In this document: piece after piece, positions 48,413 through 60,786 of the stretch
Layout: each line of letters begins with the position of its first letter
How positions within the stretch are numbered: the stretch's first letter is position 1
Assembly (NCBI GenBank): GCA_036971715.1
Contig: JAVHJL010000001.1
Span: 2,046,001 to 2,110,000 of the forward strand
Reading direction: 5' to 3'
DNA length: 64,000 nucleotides
From: Arthrobotrys musiformis
Lineage: Eukaryota; Ascomycota; Orbiliomycetes; Orbiliales; Orbiliaceae
Translations under genes and position numbers: made by a program
Notes under the pieces: model-generated
What the model saw: only the letters and a program-made list of their open reading frames with translations
What the model was told of the DNA's origin: nothing
Databases searched by the model: none

Positions 48413-49210
48413 ATGTCCCGCCTAAACGCCCTCGCCAAAACCCTCAAGTCCCTCCACGTCCCCGGCACCCCCCTCCTGCTGACCAATGTCCACGACGCCC
48501 CAACAGCAGCCGCGGTAGCCGCAAACGCTTCTACAAAGGCACTAGCCACAGCATCGTGGTCCATCGCCGCAACCCAAGGCCTTCCGGACTCCCAACTCAC
48601 CCTCTCCGCAAATCTGGAGGGTATCAGAAATGTAGCCCGTGGACTTAAAAACTCCGGCCTCGCGGATGCGATACCCCTCTCCGCTGATCTTCAAGATGGG
48701 TATGATGATATCGGTGAGACGATAAAATCAGCGATTCAACTCGGCGTCGTCGGCGCCAACATTGAAGATTTAAAAACCGATACCTCGACCGGTCGTGAAG
48801 AACTTCGACCCGTTGAAGAAGCAGCGGAAAGAATCAGAACTGCGTTAAAAGCCGCAGAGGAATCCGGAGTACCTGATTTTGTCATCAATGCCAGAACGGA
48901 CGTATTAGGCTACGGCGGCATCATTGAAGATGTCATCGAAAGGGGGAAGAAATATCTTGACGCCGGTGCGACGACGGTGTTTGTTTGGGGTGTGGGGAAG
49001 CATGTGATTACGATTGGGGAGGTCAAAAGGATGGCGGAGGCGTTTGAAGGGAGACTGGCGGTTCAGGGGACCGGGCCTACGCCTTTGGGGCTAGCGGCGT
49101 TGAAGGAAGCCGGCGTGGCGAGGATTAGCTATGGGCCGTGGTTTGCGAGACGGAGTTGGAAGGCTTTTGGGGAGGACGCTGCGGAAACTTTGGCGACCTT
49201 TGATAAGTGA
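48413..49210 (+). CDS. PEP mutase / isocitrate lyase superfamily enzyme
   Basis: Single exon, 265 residues, a complete (beta/alpha)8 barrel of the ICL/PEP-mutase family. Visible elements: LLLTNVHDAPTAAAVA (first strand and helix), ALATASWSIAATQGLPD (the usual TSxSxA substrate region), LSADLQDGYDD (metal-binding Asp at about 86), GANIEDLK (Glu after strand 4), FVINARTDV (Arg/Thr/Asp on strand 5), and the end strands LAVQGTGPTPL and GVARISYGPW. It lacks the KKCGH active-site loop of true isocitrate lyase, so it is a 2-methylisocitrate-lyase/PEP-mutase-like C-C or P-C bond enzyme of unknown substrate, probably cytosolic. Common in ascomycetes as a stand-alone gene. Starts with a good Kozak context (acacaATGTC). 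Confidence 0.88.
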   Translation: MSRLNALAKTLKSLHVPGTPLLLTNVHDAPTAAAVAANASTKALATASWSIAATQGLPDSQLTLSANLEGIRNVARGLKNSGLADAIPLSADLQDGYDDIGETIKSAIQLGVVGANIEDLKTDTSTGREELRPVEEAAERIRTALKAAEESGVPDFVINARTDVLGYGGIIEDVIERGKKYLDAGATTVFVWGVGKHVITIGEVKRMAEAFEGRLAVQGTGPTPLGLAALKEAGVARISYGPWFARRSWKAFGEDAAETLATFDK

Positions 49211-50328
49211 TATATTGGTACTTTGTGGAGGATCAGTGTCTCAATCTGAGCAAATCGAGCTTTTTGCCTGAAACATGCATATGTATTATATAATAATGCA
49301 CAAAGAATCGCACGTCCATACACGCAGATTGTGAATATTAGTTCATATATCACGAAGTTAATAAAATGTCGCCACAAAACGAAAAATATCAGTGGTTTTC
49401 TGCTCAGACCCCGTAAATACCTAGGTATGCAAAATTTAGGCATGGCCTAACTCCGGACGCCATGATCCTTAATTAAGCTTGGCCCTGAATCTAGGCCCAA
49501 CTCGACCTGCGTTTGTGGATTTATGCAGGATGCGCCCGTGCGAGTTGGGAATCTTCAAATTATCACAAGCCTAAGCTCTGGGTCTGTACCTAACTGTTGA
49601 TCGGGCCCGGGGCAGGCATGTTCCGGGACTGGGCAGATATATTGAAATACGCATGGGGAATATACAACACGTCAACACCAGACACAGTAGCATCTGGTTT
49701 ACGAGATAAGTCAACACTGTTTTCGTTATCTGGAGTGTGTAGATACACATAAATCTATGGAATGGGAATAGGTAATATGGACAATTTACTTGGTCGTAGA
49801 GAATATACCGTACCGTACGGCTTTTGGGCTTGCTTTTTGAAATTAGAGACAATTAAAATTTGTACGAATTCATGAGAAAAAACGTGGCACGCGGGAAGAT
49901 CTCGAGGCCGAGTTTGGATTATATGTCGGTTAGTTTTATATGCGCGCATGCATGATCAATTCTCTCGTTCGATATAAAATCCACCGCAAGATCAGCACTG
50001 CGGATCAGCATTGGCATTGGAAGAGAGAGCTCTTCATGTAAAATCTCCAAACTTCTTTCTTCTTTTCCCTTTTGTTTTCGCATTTATATTCTCTTCTGAA
50101 GAAGTTTCGAAGCGGCTTTATACCTAGTAAACACCCTCAGCTAAAATCGACCGACAGTCAGTGTAATTCGGTTTTGTACCTAGGAGTAGTTGGCATCTGG
50201 CCAGAGCCCAAGGGAAGATAGGCGCCTGGAAGCTTCTGCTGAGCACTAACCATTTCAAAAAAAAAAAAAAAAAGACCTCCTGCTCTCCTACATTCTTGCT
50301 AACACCATCTTCTCCAACTACCACAAAC
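49211..50328. other. intergenic with poly(A) promoter tract
   Basis: About 1.1 kb. A17 at 50257-50273 lies 55 bases upstream of the next start codon. Pyrimidine-rich (tcttctttcttcttttccc) around 50050-50080. No gene seen. Confidence 0.5.
50257..50273. promoter_or_regulatory. poly(dA) tract in promoter or 5' leader
   Basis: A17 on the + strand, 55 bases before ATG 50329. Such tracts commonly keep promoters nucleosome-free in fungi; a role here is inferred. Confidence 0.5.
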
Positions 50329-52650
50329 ATGCCAGACGAAGACCCTGAAGCCATCGCAGACCCACCTAGGAAGGAAATGGAGGCAACACACAATGAGAAA
50401 ATAGAGGAAGACCTTGCAGAGCTATCTCGCCGCCGATTCCTCACCGAATGTTATATAGTATCAAGGATTCAAAGCGATCAAGCGGCCGCGATGAGGAATG
50501 ACAGCCTTCAGTCCCTCCGCCTCATGGCGAAGGTAGAAAGGCCGGGGGCTTGTCAGGCGGATAACTATGAGCTAAACGAAATTTTGGACAATTTGGCCTT
50601 TCTGTTGGTCAAACGTCGAGGGAGTGACCGTGTAGCGGTCGCTGTAACAGGCTTCATGAAGACTAAGATTGAGCTCGTTGCCCAGGTTGGCATGAACAGC
50701 CCTCCTTCAGCGTCTCCTCAGGAGGGTTTGAACTTGATGGCTACCGCAAACAGTCAACAACGGGATATGTAAGTTGGCCTCCTGAATACTTGGGGTTTCC
50801 TAAATTGCTTGGTACTGACCTATTTCTTTATAATTGATAGGAGGGGGAACCTCACCTCGATTCAAGAACACGCTTTGAAGATTTTAAATGGGGCTAGGGA
50901 ATATAGCAAACTAGCCCCCGGGGACCCCGCCCAAAAGGTCATCTTGAAAGACTTTGTCAAACTTCAACTTGACTATAGCTCGGATAAACTTATTGACCGC
51001 GCTTCTCAGGCCAAGAGATTTACTGACAAGATAAAAGGGTTTGAGCTAATCTCGTCCCCATCGGCGCCTTTGGAGGTCAGGAAGACTGGAGCAAAGGATG
51101 AGTTTTCTTTGCCATCAGTACTTGGTTCGAAGGGGGAGGATCGCGCAAAAAACATATACCGCGGCTTGTACGAAGAATTTGTTAGCGACAGCGGCTTGGC
51201 CCAATTTTTACCGGTGGAAGAAATGATGGTTTTGTCGAGGGAAAACTTCGACGTTTGGACCAAAGTATTCACTTTTTTGTTCGATAAAATCCGGGAGGAG
51301 GCGAAAGGGCTTGAGAAAGAAGTATCTGGACCTGGACGAAATAAGGGACTCGAATTCGTTGTCTATTACTTGAGCTTCATGGAGATCCTGGTTACGAAGT
51401 CACAGCTTTTCCGGGATTGGGTAGAAGTAATTACGAGGGCGGTTGAGGGGGAGAAGCAACGTCTGGCTAAGGAAAAAGAATTGGAAGAGGAGAAAGTCGG
51501 CGTCATGGCGGGTTTGGGGGAGCCTGTCGCGGTGGGGGATCCCGGGACGGGCCCTACGAGTCCTAGTGCCACTTCGGGCGAAGTTCCTGGCGCAAGCGAC
51601 CCCGGTCACCCAATCCCCAAGAACAGGGATCGATATCAGTTCAAGAAGACGCTCAAGAAAATCGTTCCGGCGACCATTGTAAACTGGCTCACGTCACGCC
51701 CGGGGCGCTCGAAAGGGGCGGCAACCCACCTCGACGGTGGGTTTAGTGATCCTTCACGACCTTCGCCGGGAGACAACGAAGGGGGACACGGTTCTTTGCA
51801 GAGTATTAGGCCTCAGGAACGTGAAGGGCCACCAAATATTATAGAACGTGGGGACATTAGCCCAGCTACGCGGGCCAGTAGCCGAGTTTCAACTAGCTGT
51901 GTCGGCTCTTTCTTTGACGACGAGGACGAGAATCCAGGCCGGGAAGGTTCTGAGGAGTTTGAAGAAGCCGCAACGGCTTTAAGTCTCCCGACCGACTTTA
52001 GCATATTATGGCTGATTCCACAGCACTTGGTCGCCGTGAGGCGGATACTGAAAAGCGTGCTGCCAAAGCGCCTCCTAATTGAGAGAGAGGTCCAATTGGA
52101 GGTTCTTCCTTGCAACGAGAGTGAACCGATTATGGTATCGTGTGAGCCTCTTCGCGAGGCCCTCAGTCGCATTCTGAGAGCGGATAAAGACACCACCAAA
52201 GAAGAAAAGGCGAACGTTCTTGTCGATTACTTGGAATCCCGTCAAATGGACACTGCCGCACCGATAGTTAACGCCCCCGAGCATGCGGAGCTCATCCTCT
52301 CCGCATACCTTCAAAAACGGAGACGAGAAGGCAGGTATTTTTACCCCTACATCGGTATCTCGGGACCCCCGTGCCTAATATGCGAAACGGTGCTTTTAAA
52401 AGAAGTTGAGGATCCAATATACACGCAAGTGGGACACGGTCACATGCATACCGCGAGCATCCCCGGGGGTTTTTCCTTGGAGCACAAATCATCAGCTTTC
52501 GAAGCAGTAAACAATATTGCCAAGCGTGTTTGTGAGGAGGCCTACGTGCAAAAACGCAGTGAGGCCCAGGATTCTCATTATAGTATTGGGAGGTTTTCCC
52601 GGGAGGGCTCTGCCGACGCTAGCCCGATATCACTGAGGCCGGTGTTCTAG
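50329..52650 (+). CDS. OTT_1508-like deaminase-domain protein
   Basis: Exons 50329-50768 and 50841-52650 (GTAAGT...GATAG, 72-base intron), 749 residues. The long N-terminal part is helical and charged (KIEEDLAELSRRRFLTE, EKEKELEEEKVG) without a known domain. A disordered stretch (about 400-530, Pro/Gly/Ser-rich with an acidic FFDDEDENPGREGSEEFEEA patch) separates it from the C-terminal domain. There, EHAELILSAYL supplies the HAE motif, YIGISGPPCLICE the PCxxC motif, and GHGHMHTASIP matches the last conserved region. HAE plus PCxxC is the zinc-binding, catalytic signature of the cytidine-deaminase-like fold, and the surrounding pattern fits the fungal OTT_1508 family. A hydrolytic deaminase on a nucleobase or nucleic acid is therefore likely; the target is unknown. 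No secretion signal. Confidence 0.78.
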
Positions 52651-52914
52651 TGGGTTCTGGGGTAAAATTAAGCGCATTATGTATGTATTCTGAATCAAAG
52701 GGGCTTGATAGCTCTGCATTCGCGTTCAACTGTCGGGGTCGTTCAAGCTCGTGCCGATTTGCGCTTTGGCGCTTTCATGCATGTTGGAAGTAGATGTAAT
52801 TTTATTGATATTTAAAGAGAGCGCTTTCCCTTTGCAATTCGTGATATAATATAATATCCATCACATTGCATTGACACGAGATATATATATATCGATACAT
52901 TGTAACTGTCCACA

Positions 52915-54659
52915 ATGTCGTCCTTTCGACCACGCACGCGGGATACAGACGACGACGAATTGAGCGTCTCGCTCGAGTCTGTTCAGCTCGGAGAGTCTAA
53001 TCCTACTCGGAGCGCATGGGGTGGAGCACCTCCCCCACCCCCGCCTGGTCCGCCGCCGCTGTCAGGATGGGCGACTAGTAGGTCGGCACCTCCTCCGCCT
53101 CCCCCACCAGGCCCCCCACCAGGCCCCCCCGCCCACCGGCCTCCATGGACTGGGTTCGTGCCGCCCCCGCCTCCACCGCCTCCACCCCCTCCTCCTGGTA
53201 GTTGGCGCGGAATCGGTCCATCATCGACTTCATGGACTGGACGCAGGCCCCCTCTTCCCCCACCCCCTCCACCGCGCGGCCTATATAACCTCGGCCACCA
53301 GCGCTTCACAGGGCGGGCCCCACCCCCTCCTCCCCCCTTCCCTTTCGACGACGACGAATACCGCCATAGAAAACCACCATTCAAAAGACAAGGCTTCTTC
53401 AAATTCCTCCGCCTCCCGCGCGAAATCCGTGATGAAGTCTACGGCTGCCTCCTAACTCGCGATCCGCCCCCCGTCATAACCCCAGCAAACCGTCACTACC
53501 CTCCCGTATATAAACAATTTTCGGTAGATTTATCAATATTCCGAGTGAATAAGCAGATACACCAAGAAGCAACGGAGTGGTTTTACGGGAAGAATACGTT
53601 TGTGATTAGGTTGTCTGTTAACATTCACAAGAACAAGACGGATGTGCAGTATAACGCGCCTTGGGAGAGTTTGACATATCAGTTCACAACGGGTATACGG
53701 TTAGTTTTCCACCGTTTATCCCCACTCCCCTTCCCTTACTCTCATTCTTTTTGTGTAGAGGCCGCGTTATTAACCAATGATTGTGATCTAGCCTAACCCC
53801 GCCTCTAATCGAAAGCGAATACGAAGACCATTACGACTCAGTTCCCGAAGACCTCTTATCCCAACCTCTTGCCATCCCCTCAACCTACCACCATCTAATC
53901 CGCACGATAAGACTTGACATCGAAGACTTCCGCGATGAACGAAAATTCACCCCGTCACCGAATGTCTTGAGCAACCGCCCGGGAGCAAACACTCGAAATG
54001 CCATTCTCCTGCCGCTGTTCAACCGCATCTCCCCACTTCTAAACGCCGCAGGGGGGAATTTGAACGTTTATATGCACTTCGTATCGGGAATTATATCTGA
54101 CAAGATAACTAAAAAATCTGCTGGGGATTTTAAAGGGACTACACCAGAAATGGTCGCTTCAGGGGAGGAATACACGACCCTAGAGAGGTTGTTCAGAACC
54201 TTTTACGAAGACATGGTTCGTATGGCATGGCCGTTCACCACCGGATCCTGGAAGTGGAGTATCAACGTCCCCGCGATAATGGATATCTGGAAATCCGAAA
54301 TCGAAAGCGAAACCCTGTCCGATATCTCCAAATCCTCGCAAATATCAGAGGCTGAAATGCTAGAGTTTGAAGTCCTCAAAGCAGGAGAGATCAGTAAGCA
54401 CTACCTCTGGGTGAAAAGACAGGGGAGGTTGTTAGTCTTGAATAGATTTTTGTATAACTTCTCCGGGAGGGGGAAAAGGTCTGGCGCTGTGTCTGATAGA
54501 GCGGATTGCATTCGAAACGGCCTAGCGTCTTTTTTTCCAGAAGGGGTTTTGGATATGTTGCCTAACAAGTCGCCGGACCTGTCATATCATATGGGCCAGA
54601 TATATGGGCCGGAGGAGTTAGAGGAGTGGAGGGAGTTTGTTCACCGGCGTCCTTACTAG
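52915..54659 (+). CDS. polyproline-tract protein with 2EXR/F-box-like domain
   Basis: Exons 52915-53699 and 53792-54659 (GTTAGT...ATCTAG, 92-base intron), 550 residues. Residues about 38-145 are almost pure proline tracts broken by Gly/Trp/Ser (PPPPPPGPPP, FVPPPPPPPPPPPPGSW), like FH1/WASP-type ligands for profilin, SH3 or WW domains. FFKFLRLPREIRDEVYGCLL at about 160-180 is the start of the 2EXR/F-box-like module common in ascomycete proteins, continued by SIFRVNKQIHQEATEWFYGKNTF. The remaining C-terminal 300 residues are a mixed-helix region with no known motif. Probably a cytosolic adaptor. The GC-rich proline-coding stretch makes a long antisense poly-Gly frame that is not a gene. Confidence 0.8.
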
Positions 54660-55031
54660 TTTATATCTTAAAGTGTAGTCATAACTGTATGCCGTATCAT
54701 AGAGCCCTCCTCGAGACCCCCTCGAGACTAAATGAGCAGACTGTTTGCGTTGACCTGTTGCATTATTTCCGTGTTGTCGCGTTGTGGCAGCTGTCTGTCC
54801 ACCGATTGTTGATTGTCCTCGAAACCTCCAGCTTTCCTCAGGACACCAGCATCGACCTCTCTCGACAGCCCAATCTTCGGCTTCATCACCATCCATCGCC
54901 TCTCTCTCGCTGTCTCCCCTCACGAAAGTAACGACCTTACGATACCTCCCAACCCCCCCAGAGCTGGTCTCCCCTGTATCATAGCTACATCACTCCACTC
55001 GCGCCGGTCCACTCATCCCGACCACGTGAAC
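54660..55031. other. short intergenic
   Basis: Between two rightward genes; contains short open frames on both strands but nothing with a motif. Confidence 0.5.
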
Positions 55032-55741
55032 ATGTCTGCCAACGAGGACAATAAGTACGTATACCCCCTCACCGCTCGCTCCGAAGCAGCGTCAAAATCG
55101 CATATACTGATCCAATTCTGCGTATAAAACAGATGGCGCCGTCGCCAATCCTCCCAGAACAATAACAGCGCCTCCTCATCGCCTACCCCTTCGCAGAACT
55201 ACAACCAGCCCCGTCGTTCCGATTCTCGGTCTTCCTCCTACCAACCGCAGAACAATCGGAACTTTTCGAATAATAATAATAACAGCAATAACAATAACAA
55301 TAGCAACTTCTCCGGGATGGTTGATGAGCATGCTCCCGTGAATGGGTTTAATGCCAAGGAGCTGAGGGAGTTGCTTGCTAAAGGTATTTTTTTAGGAGGA
55401 TAGATCGGTGTGTGGGGATGTTGTTTATGCTAATGGGTGGTTTTGATAGGTTATACGGATGCTGTAGCTGCTTCGCAAACTGCAGGGGATGATAAACCGG
55501 TCTTGTATAAGAACAATGACAAAGGGTGGACCACGCAGAGCAAAGCTTCGCCGTGGGGACAGAATAGTAAGATACTCCCAGGTTACATCGTGTCAAACCT
55601 TCTTTCTTTCTTTCTATCTAACATTTTGATGATACAGAGCACACGATGGCGAATGGTGTAGACTTTTTGACTAGGCTTCGGAAGGGAGTGACGGCGTTGT
55701 CTGCAAATGGAGGGGGCAAGGATGGGAAGTTTGGGGGCTAG
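55032..55741 (+). CDS. small Asn/Ser-rich conserved-looking protein
   Basis: Four exons: 55032-55054 (23 bases), 55133-55383, 55450-55566 and 55638-55741, giving 164 residues. All introns are 66-78 bases with GTACGT, GTATTT or GTAAGA donors. The N-terminus MSANEDNKWRRRQSS is basic. A low-complexity Asn/Ser/Gln region follows (NNNNNSNNNNNSNF). The rest is compact and looks conserved: GFNAKELRELLAKGYTDAV, KPVLYKNNDKGWTTQ, SPWGQNKHTMANGVDFLTRLRKGV. The Asn-rich stretch comes from an AAT/AAC repeat. I do not recognise the family; the frequency of introns and ordered tail favour a real, constitutive gene. Could act on RNA or in stress granules, but that is speculation. Confidence 0.7.
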
Positions 55742-57361
55742 TCGCCCCTATCCTTCCGAACCCCACCTGCCTCCGACCAGCTGCGACCGAAGAAAGGCCC
55801 AAAGCCGAGGGATAATACGCCAGTCTCTCCAAGTAGAAGACGGAGTCCTGGGGTGCAATCCAAGGGTGGGTAGAGGATCGTTTCCTCGTCCCGCCCCGGG
55901 CGCTGGGAGGGGCAGTCGTCTGGACGAAATGAAGTGGGATAGACAAGTCCAGCGACAGATACCAAACAAGACGAGAGAACGACGAATACCTCGGAAGATG
56001 TCGAAAGGAAGAAGAGTAGGCTGTCCTAGTACACAACCATGTTAAAAAAAACTAGGCTGCGTGGGACCGGTGCTGGGATATATGCCTTAGCCTGGTCACA
56101 ACGACGATTGCCAATGTTTTGACCCGAATCCGTGTAGATACATGTTATTGGCGTGATCTTCATCCGACATACCCAACCTACCGACCGAAAGGTCATACGG
56201 AATGTACATCCTGCAGGATACAAAGACTCCTAACCTCTAGACAGAAAATACAGCGTGACCTCACACTGGCAGTTCGCAGATTATATCAGATGCATCAGAT
56301 TAGATATCACCGGATTCCTGGGCAAGCCCTCACGCATTTAAGCTTAGATTAGATCCGCTCGTACATGACAAGACCAGCACCCCTCCAAGAAAGGGCAGAC
56401 GAAAAAGACTCCCATGGGACCCCAAACCACATGGCTGCCTGGCGGGTAAGTACTCCCACATTGTACTTACATCGATAAGTGCATAGGATAGTATACTAGT
56501 GACACCCCCCACATGCACATGTCTCATGCACGCCCTATTTTGAATATGTAAATGTATCTTCTTCAGGAAATTTCCCCTTCTATGCACCGTCTTTTCGCCG
56601 ACAGTACTGAGTACATAATAGTTTGTCAAAGTTTGACGGCTCGGACCTGACCTCCACTCTTCAGATGCATTTCTGCGTTCGCCTCCACGCGGCCATTTTC
56701 CTTGGCTGTCACTTTGCTTCGGGAGCTCGGCTCAGCAAGCTTTTTCTGATCGAACTCGATCGAATGATAATTTCTTAGTTCCTCGCAGTGTATTGATAGG
56801 AACTCGAGGCCGGTTCGGACTTACTGGGCCAGCAGCAGTCGGAATGCCCAAATCGGACGATAAAAGTCTCTCAAACCGCCCCCCCCTCGGACGTAAGACG
56901 TCCCAAATGGCGCCATCGGAAGGAAACACTCTGGTTGGCTCCGACAAACAGCACCCAGCTGCACCTCTCCCACCGCCATAGGATCCTCTTGGCTGGGGGG
57001 CTCTCGCTATTAAGCTAGCTGGGGGGGCTTGTTATCTCTTTGATCTCAATACATTTAAACGTGGTATGTCCGACTTTTGGGGATTTCATGTTCAACGATT
57101 TCTCGCGCGAGAGCTGATAGTCGGTCTCCTGCAAGACTTAAGCTCCGCGGATCCGATGTAGATGCACGAACGGCTCGCATTTACGGCTTCTGATTTTGGA
57201 CTGGGAAACGACTCGAAACGACGGGACTAACGAATCCTTTTACCTAAAGGTATACGCACGTACCTCATTACAACCGGCAGTCGGCAAGCGGTTTATCGGT
57301 ATTTATTTTATTTAATTAAAAATAAAGGGAGTAAATTTAAATACCGGCCGGGTCTGCAAAA
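55742..57361. other. intergenic, about 1.6 kb
   Basis: No gene recognised. Overlapping frames at 55700-56050 in three frames are GC-rich extensions of the preceding gene's 3' flank. A TA-rich block (tttattttatttaattaaaa) at 57302-57322 precedes the metalloreductase start. Confidence 0.5.
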
Positions 57362-59502
57362 ATGTCGCCTCGCTATCCGTATCCCACACGGTCGTCAGAC
57401 CTAGACCTAACTGCCCCCCTCGCTTCACGATCGAATACGAATGCAAATGGGTCAACGGACGGCGCCGAAAGTCTGAACATGTGGTGGCCTTCTTCGCATT
57501 TCAACCTTCGACCGGTGCTAAGCGAGCGAGTGTCTGAGTTTATTAAGAAAAATGCTGCGGCGGGTGTTAACTCGACGGTTGCTATCGCTGCAGAAGGCGG
57601 CAGCCACGGCGGCGACCAGAATGCTATCATCGATGCTATGGAATTTACGAGATGGTTGGGGGTATACTACAACATTGGGTGTATTCTACTCCCCATCGGT
57701 ATTTTTGTAATCCGAAAGGCTGCGGGGAGAATAAAGGAATATAAAAAGACACAGAGGAGGAAAGAGAAAGAGAGTCGAGGGAGGGATAATGGAAGATACA
57801 AGAATGGAAATGTGGAAATTTCGATCGTGGAAACTTCGTCTACGGCTTCGAGTTCTAGTGCTTCTAGCGCTATCATCCCTGCGGAAATAGATTCGGATGA
57901 ATCTAAACCCCTTCTTCATAAAGACTCTCCGGGGAAGTTACCATGGTATACTCTACTCTACCGCCGCTTCAAGGGTTTTCTGACCTATCAACGTCCCAAT
58001 GACGCCCGAGGGAGAGTCATACCGCATAACTCGATCTTGATCATTAACCAGCTGTTCTTCTGGACCTCAATCTTCCTTTCTATTTATAAAATATATTTCC
58101 CCCTGGATAGAGCCAATAACGCCGACCTCAGGTTCTTCTTGATGGCAGATAGGTGGGGGATGACGTTCACCATGAACCAGCCCTTGAATTTCATTTTGGC
58201 GGCAAAGACATCACCAATAAAGTATTTGACCGGCTGGAGTTACGAAGAGCATTTGATCGTTCATAGAATGGTGGCGACGACGTCGCATGTGGCTAGTATC
58301 ATCCACTTCGTGGGGATGTATATCGTCTACAGGATCTTTATCGTAAGCCCCCCGTCTTCCACAATCGAACCCAAGAGAAACTGTTATTGATAACGTATAT
58401 ATAGATGGGCACCGACCGCAACATGACCTTCATCGACATCCTCCTCCGCCCAGATATCTTCTTCGGCCTCATCTCATTCATCGCCTTCTGGATATTCGGC
58501 ATAACCTCCATGGACGAGATCCGTCTCAAGGCCTACGAAATGTTTCTAGCAACCCACATCTCCTTCGCCTCTTTGGCCATGATATTCCTATACCTCCACC
58601 ACCCCGCCGCACGCATCTACGTCGTCTTCTCGTTCCTGATATGGGCGACCGATAGAATTGCGTATAGGGCTTATAACAAACGCTGGTCCGCAGATTCAGA
58701 AGTCCAAGTCCTCGACGAGAGCACCATGAAAGTCACAATAAAAAACTTCTCGCAAAAGAAATCGAAGAGAATGACCTGGGAGCCGGCGGGGCATGTATTC
58801 CTCGTCGTACCGGAGTGGAGTAGACTCCAAGCACACCCGTTCACGATCCTCACCCCACCCATCGGGTACGATCTGGAAGGAAACACCGGGGATAACGAAA
58901 AGGAGAAGGAAATGGTACTGGTCATTCGAAAACTCGAGGGTTTTACAGACGCGTTATATAAGATGGGTGACTTGGCGGGTAAAGACGTAAAAGTGATCGT
59001 AGACGGTCCGTATGGGTCCGAACACGCCCGAGCGTCTTTGAGGAAGTGTAAAAAATCCCTCTTCATCGCCGGTGGGAGCGGTATCGCAGTCGCATGGCCT
59101 TTACTGTGCGAACTGGTCAGGAGGGAAATCGACAAGAATAGAAAAGGAAAAGGCGGGAAACCGAAGAAGATTGTATTGGTATGGATAGTACACCACGAAC
59201 ACCACCTAAACTGGATCCACGACGATCTTGAAAAACTGGAGGAAGCTAAAAGAACGCTTCCAAGAGACTTCGAGATTGAAGTCAGGAAGTTCATAACCCG
59301 GGGTGTTAACGGGAAAAGACCAGACCTGAGGAAGGAAGTGATCAGAATCGTTGAAGATGAGGATGGTACAAAGCTGGACGGAAGGACCGGGGTGCTAGTT
59401 TGTGGGCCCGACGCTATGATGAGGGAGGTTAGAGAGGTCGGAAGGGATTTATTGTGGGAGGGGAAGGACGTGGAGATTTTGGCGGAGAAGTTTGGGTGGT
59501 GA
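57362..59502 (+). CDS. FRE-type ferric/cupric metalloreductase
   Basis: Exons 57362-58342 and 58405-59502 (GTAAGC...TATATAG, 62 bases), 692 residues. Plasma-membrane flavocytochrome moving electrons from NADPH through FAD and two hemes to extracellular Fe(III)/Cu(II). An N-terminal disordered section precedes the first membrane helix (VYYNIGCILLPIGIFVI, about 100-116). The ferric-reductase domain has the two heme-ligand pairs H301/H315 and H378/H392, each spaced 14. Then the FAD site AHPFTILTPP, NADPH-binding DGPYGSEH and GGSGIAVAWPL, and CGPDAMMREVR near the C-terminus. A polar loop (about 130-190, charged and Ser-rich) follows helix 1. NADPH oxidase is an alternative as it shares this layout; I prefer FRE from overall pattern. 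Beside the X325 copper proteins it hints at a metal-uptake role, but they are 25 kb apart. Confidence 0.87.
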
Positions 59503-60344
59503 GGTTTGTCAATCTGTCTTTTATATACTGGAGTGGTTTAATTTGACTTTATGATGATATGTCTGGCATATATGCATAGCACAACTACCATGTGCTGGTT
59601 TGGAGGGCGTATGTGATATCCAATGGGTTTACCTATTTCCTTTCTTTTGCTTGATCTATCCTTATGCAACTAGTAGATTGCGTGTACTATTATCATTATA
59701 TATGGTTCCCACTCAATACAGCTCCGTTCAATCGACAGCTTCAAATTCGGAAGCTTAAGCCGAATATCTAGGTAGCCTTCATCCAGGTGCCCTAGCTAGG
59801 CGTTAAGCCGCGGACTTGCAATAAAAACTGTCGATGTAGCTATAGACTCTTGCACTGGAACGATAACTAGACAAATAGCCCTCCGGTACTTAATTAGTCT
59901 TTAATTAGCACATAAGGATATATCTATTATACTCCATAGTGGGCCTATATGTATATCTGTCATGCATATACGGCTCAATACAAGAAATATACAAGACTAT
60001 AACTACCGAATACTCTTGCATGGTCGAGTTTTGTGGATTGGTATGCGAGAAATTGCAGCGAATTTGGAGATTCCGTTTCGAGATTCCGTGGGAATTAGAA
60101 GTTTACGAACACCCATTCGTCATAATATTAATCTCGTTTGGAACCTGTTTAGTTGAATTGCTATTATATTAACTATGAAGGAATTATAGGAATTAAGTTA
60201 AATTGATCAATCCAAGTTGAACTGGATTACCGCATGCGTGCGCTCACGAAACTTGATTGACGATACAGTGTGTTGGACGTTGTAGAATCGGTTATAGGCA
60301 TCTAGACCGGCGTTCCGTGAACCGATATAATACATGCGCTGGCT

Positions 60345-60385
60345 CTAGATCTTTCGAAAGATCTAGTATTGAAACTAGTTTCAAT
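60345..60385. repeat. two adjacent perfect palindromes
   Basis: 60345-60366 is a perfect 22-base palindrome (half-site ctagatctttc). After one base, 60368-60385 is a perfect 18-base palindrome (half-site attgaaact). Both could extrude as hairpins. Confidence 0.9.
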
Positions 60386-60786
60386 CGTTATAAGTGTCGG
60401 CCAAACCCTAAGCTGTCGCTGTTCCAAGAAGTGCTTCTGAGTTCGAATTCAGTATTTATCCAAAAGCTGAAATGCGACTCGCCAAATTCGACCAATTCCT
60501 TCAACCAGGCGTGCGCCCACGGCAAACATTCCAATTGCATCTCACCACTTTCCCTCGCACGACGTCACTAGCTTTCAGCTCGTCCCCCTGCTGGCCTATC
60601 ATGCGAGTCGTTCGATTGGTAAGGTAGCATCCGTACTAGGTCGCACTAAATTTCAGCCGTTCAAAGTAATAGATTTGATGGCCTTTGTTTTTCATGATGA
60701 TTTATGCGTGATACGGGTAGTATTTTATGCCCCTTGCCCTGGATCTTCGGTAGGGGTTTGGATAAATTGTCGAGATATAAAATGCT

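Noticed and set aside
52983..53402. Gly-rich minus frame
   Set aside because: Mirror of the proline codons (CCN read as GGN).
58671..59294. 207-codon minus frame
   Set aside because: Shadow of the metalloreductase C-terminal domain.
57362..59502. NADPH oxidase (Nox) instead of ferric reductase
   Set aside because: Shared heme and FAD layout, but overall pattern and loops fit FRE better; kept as an alternative in the feature.
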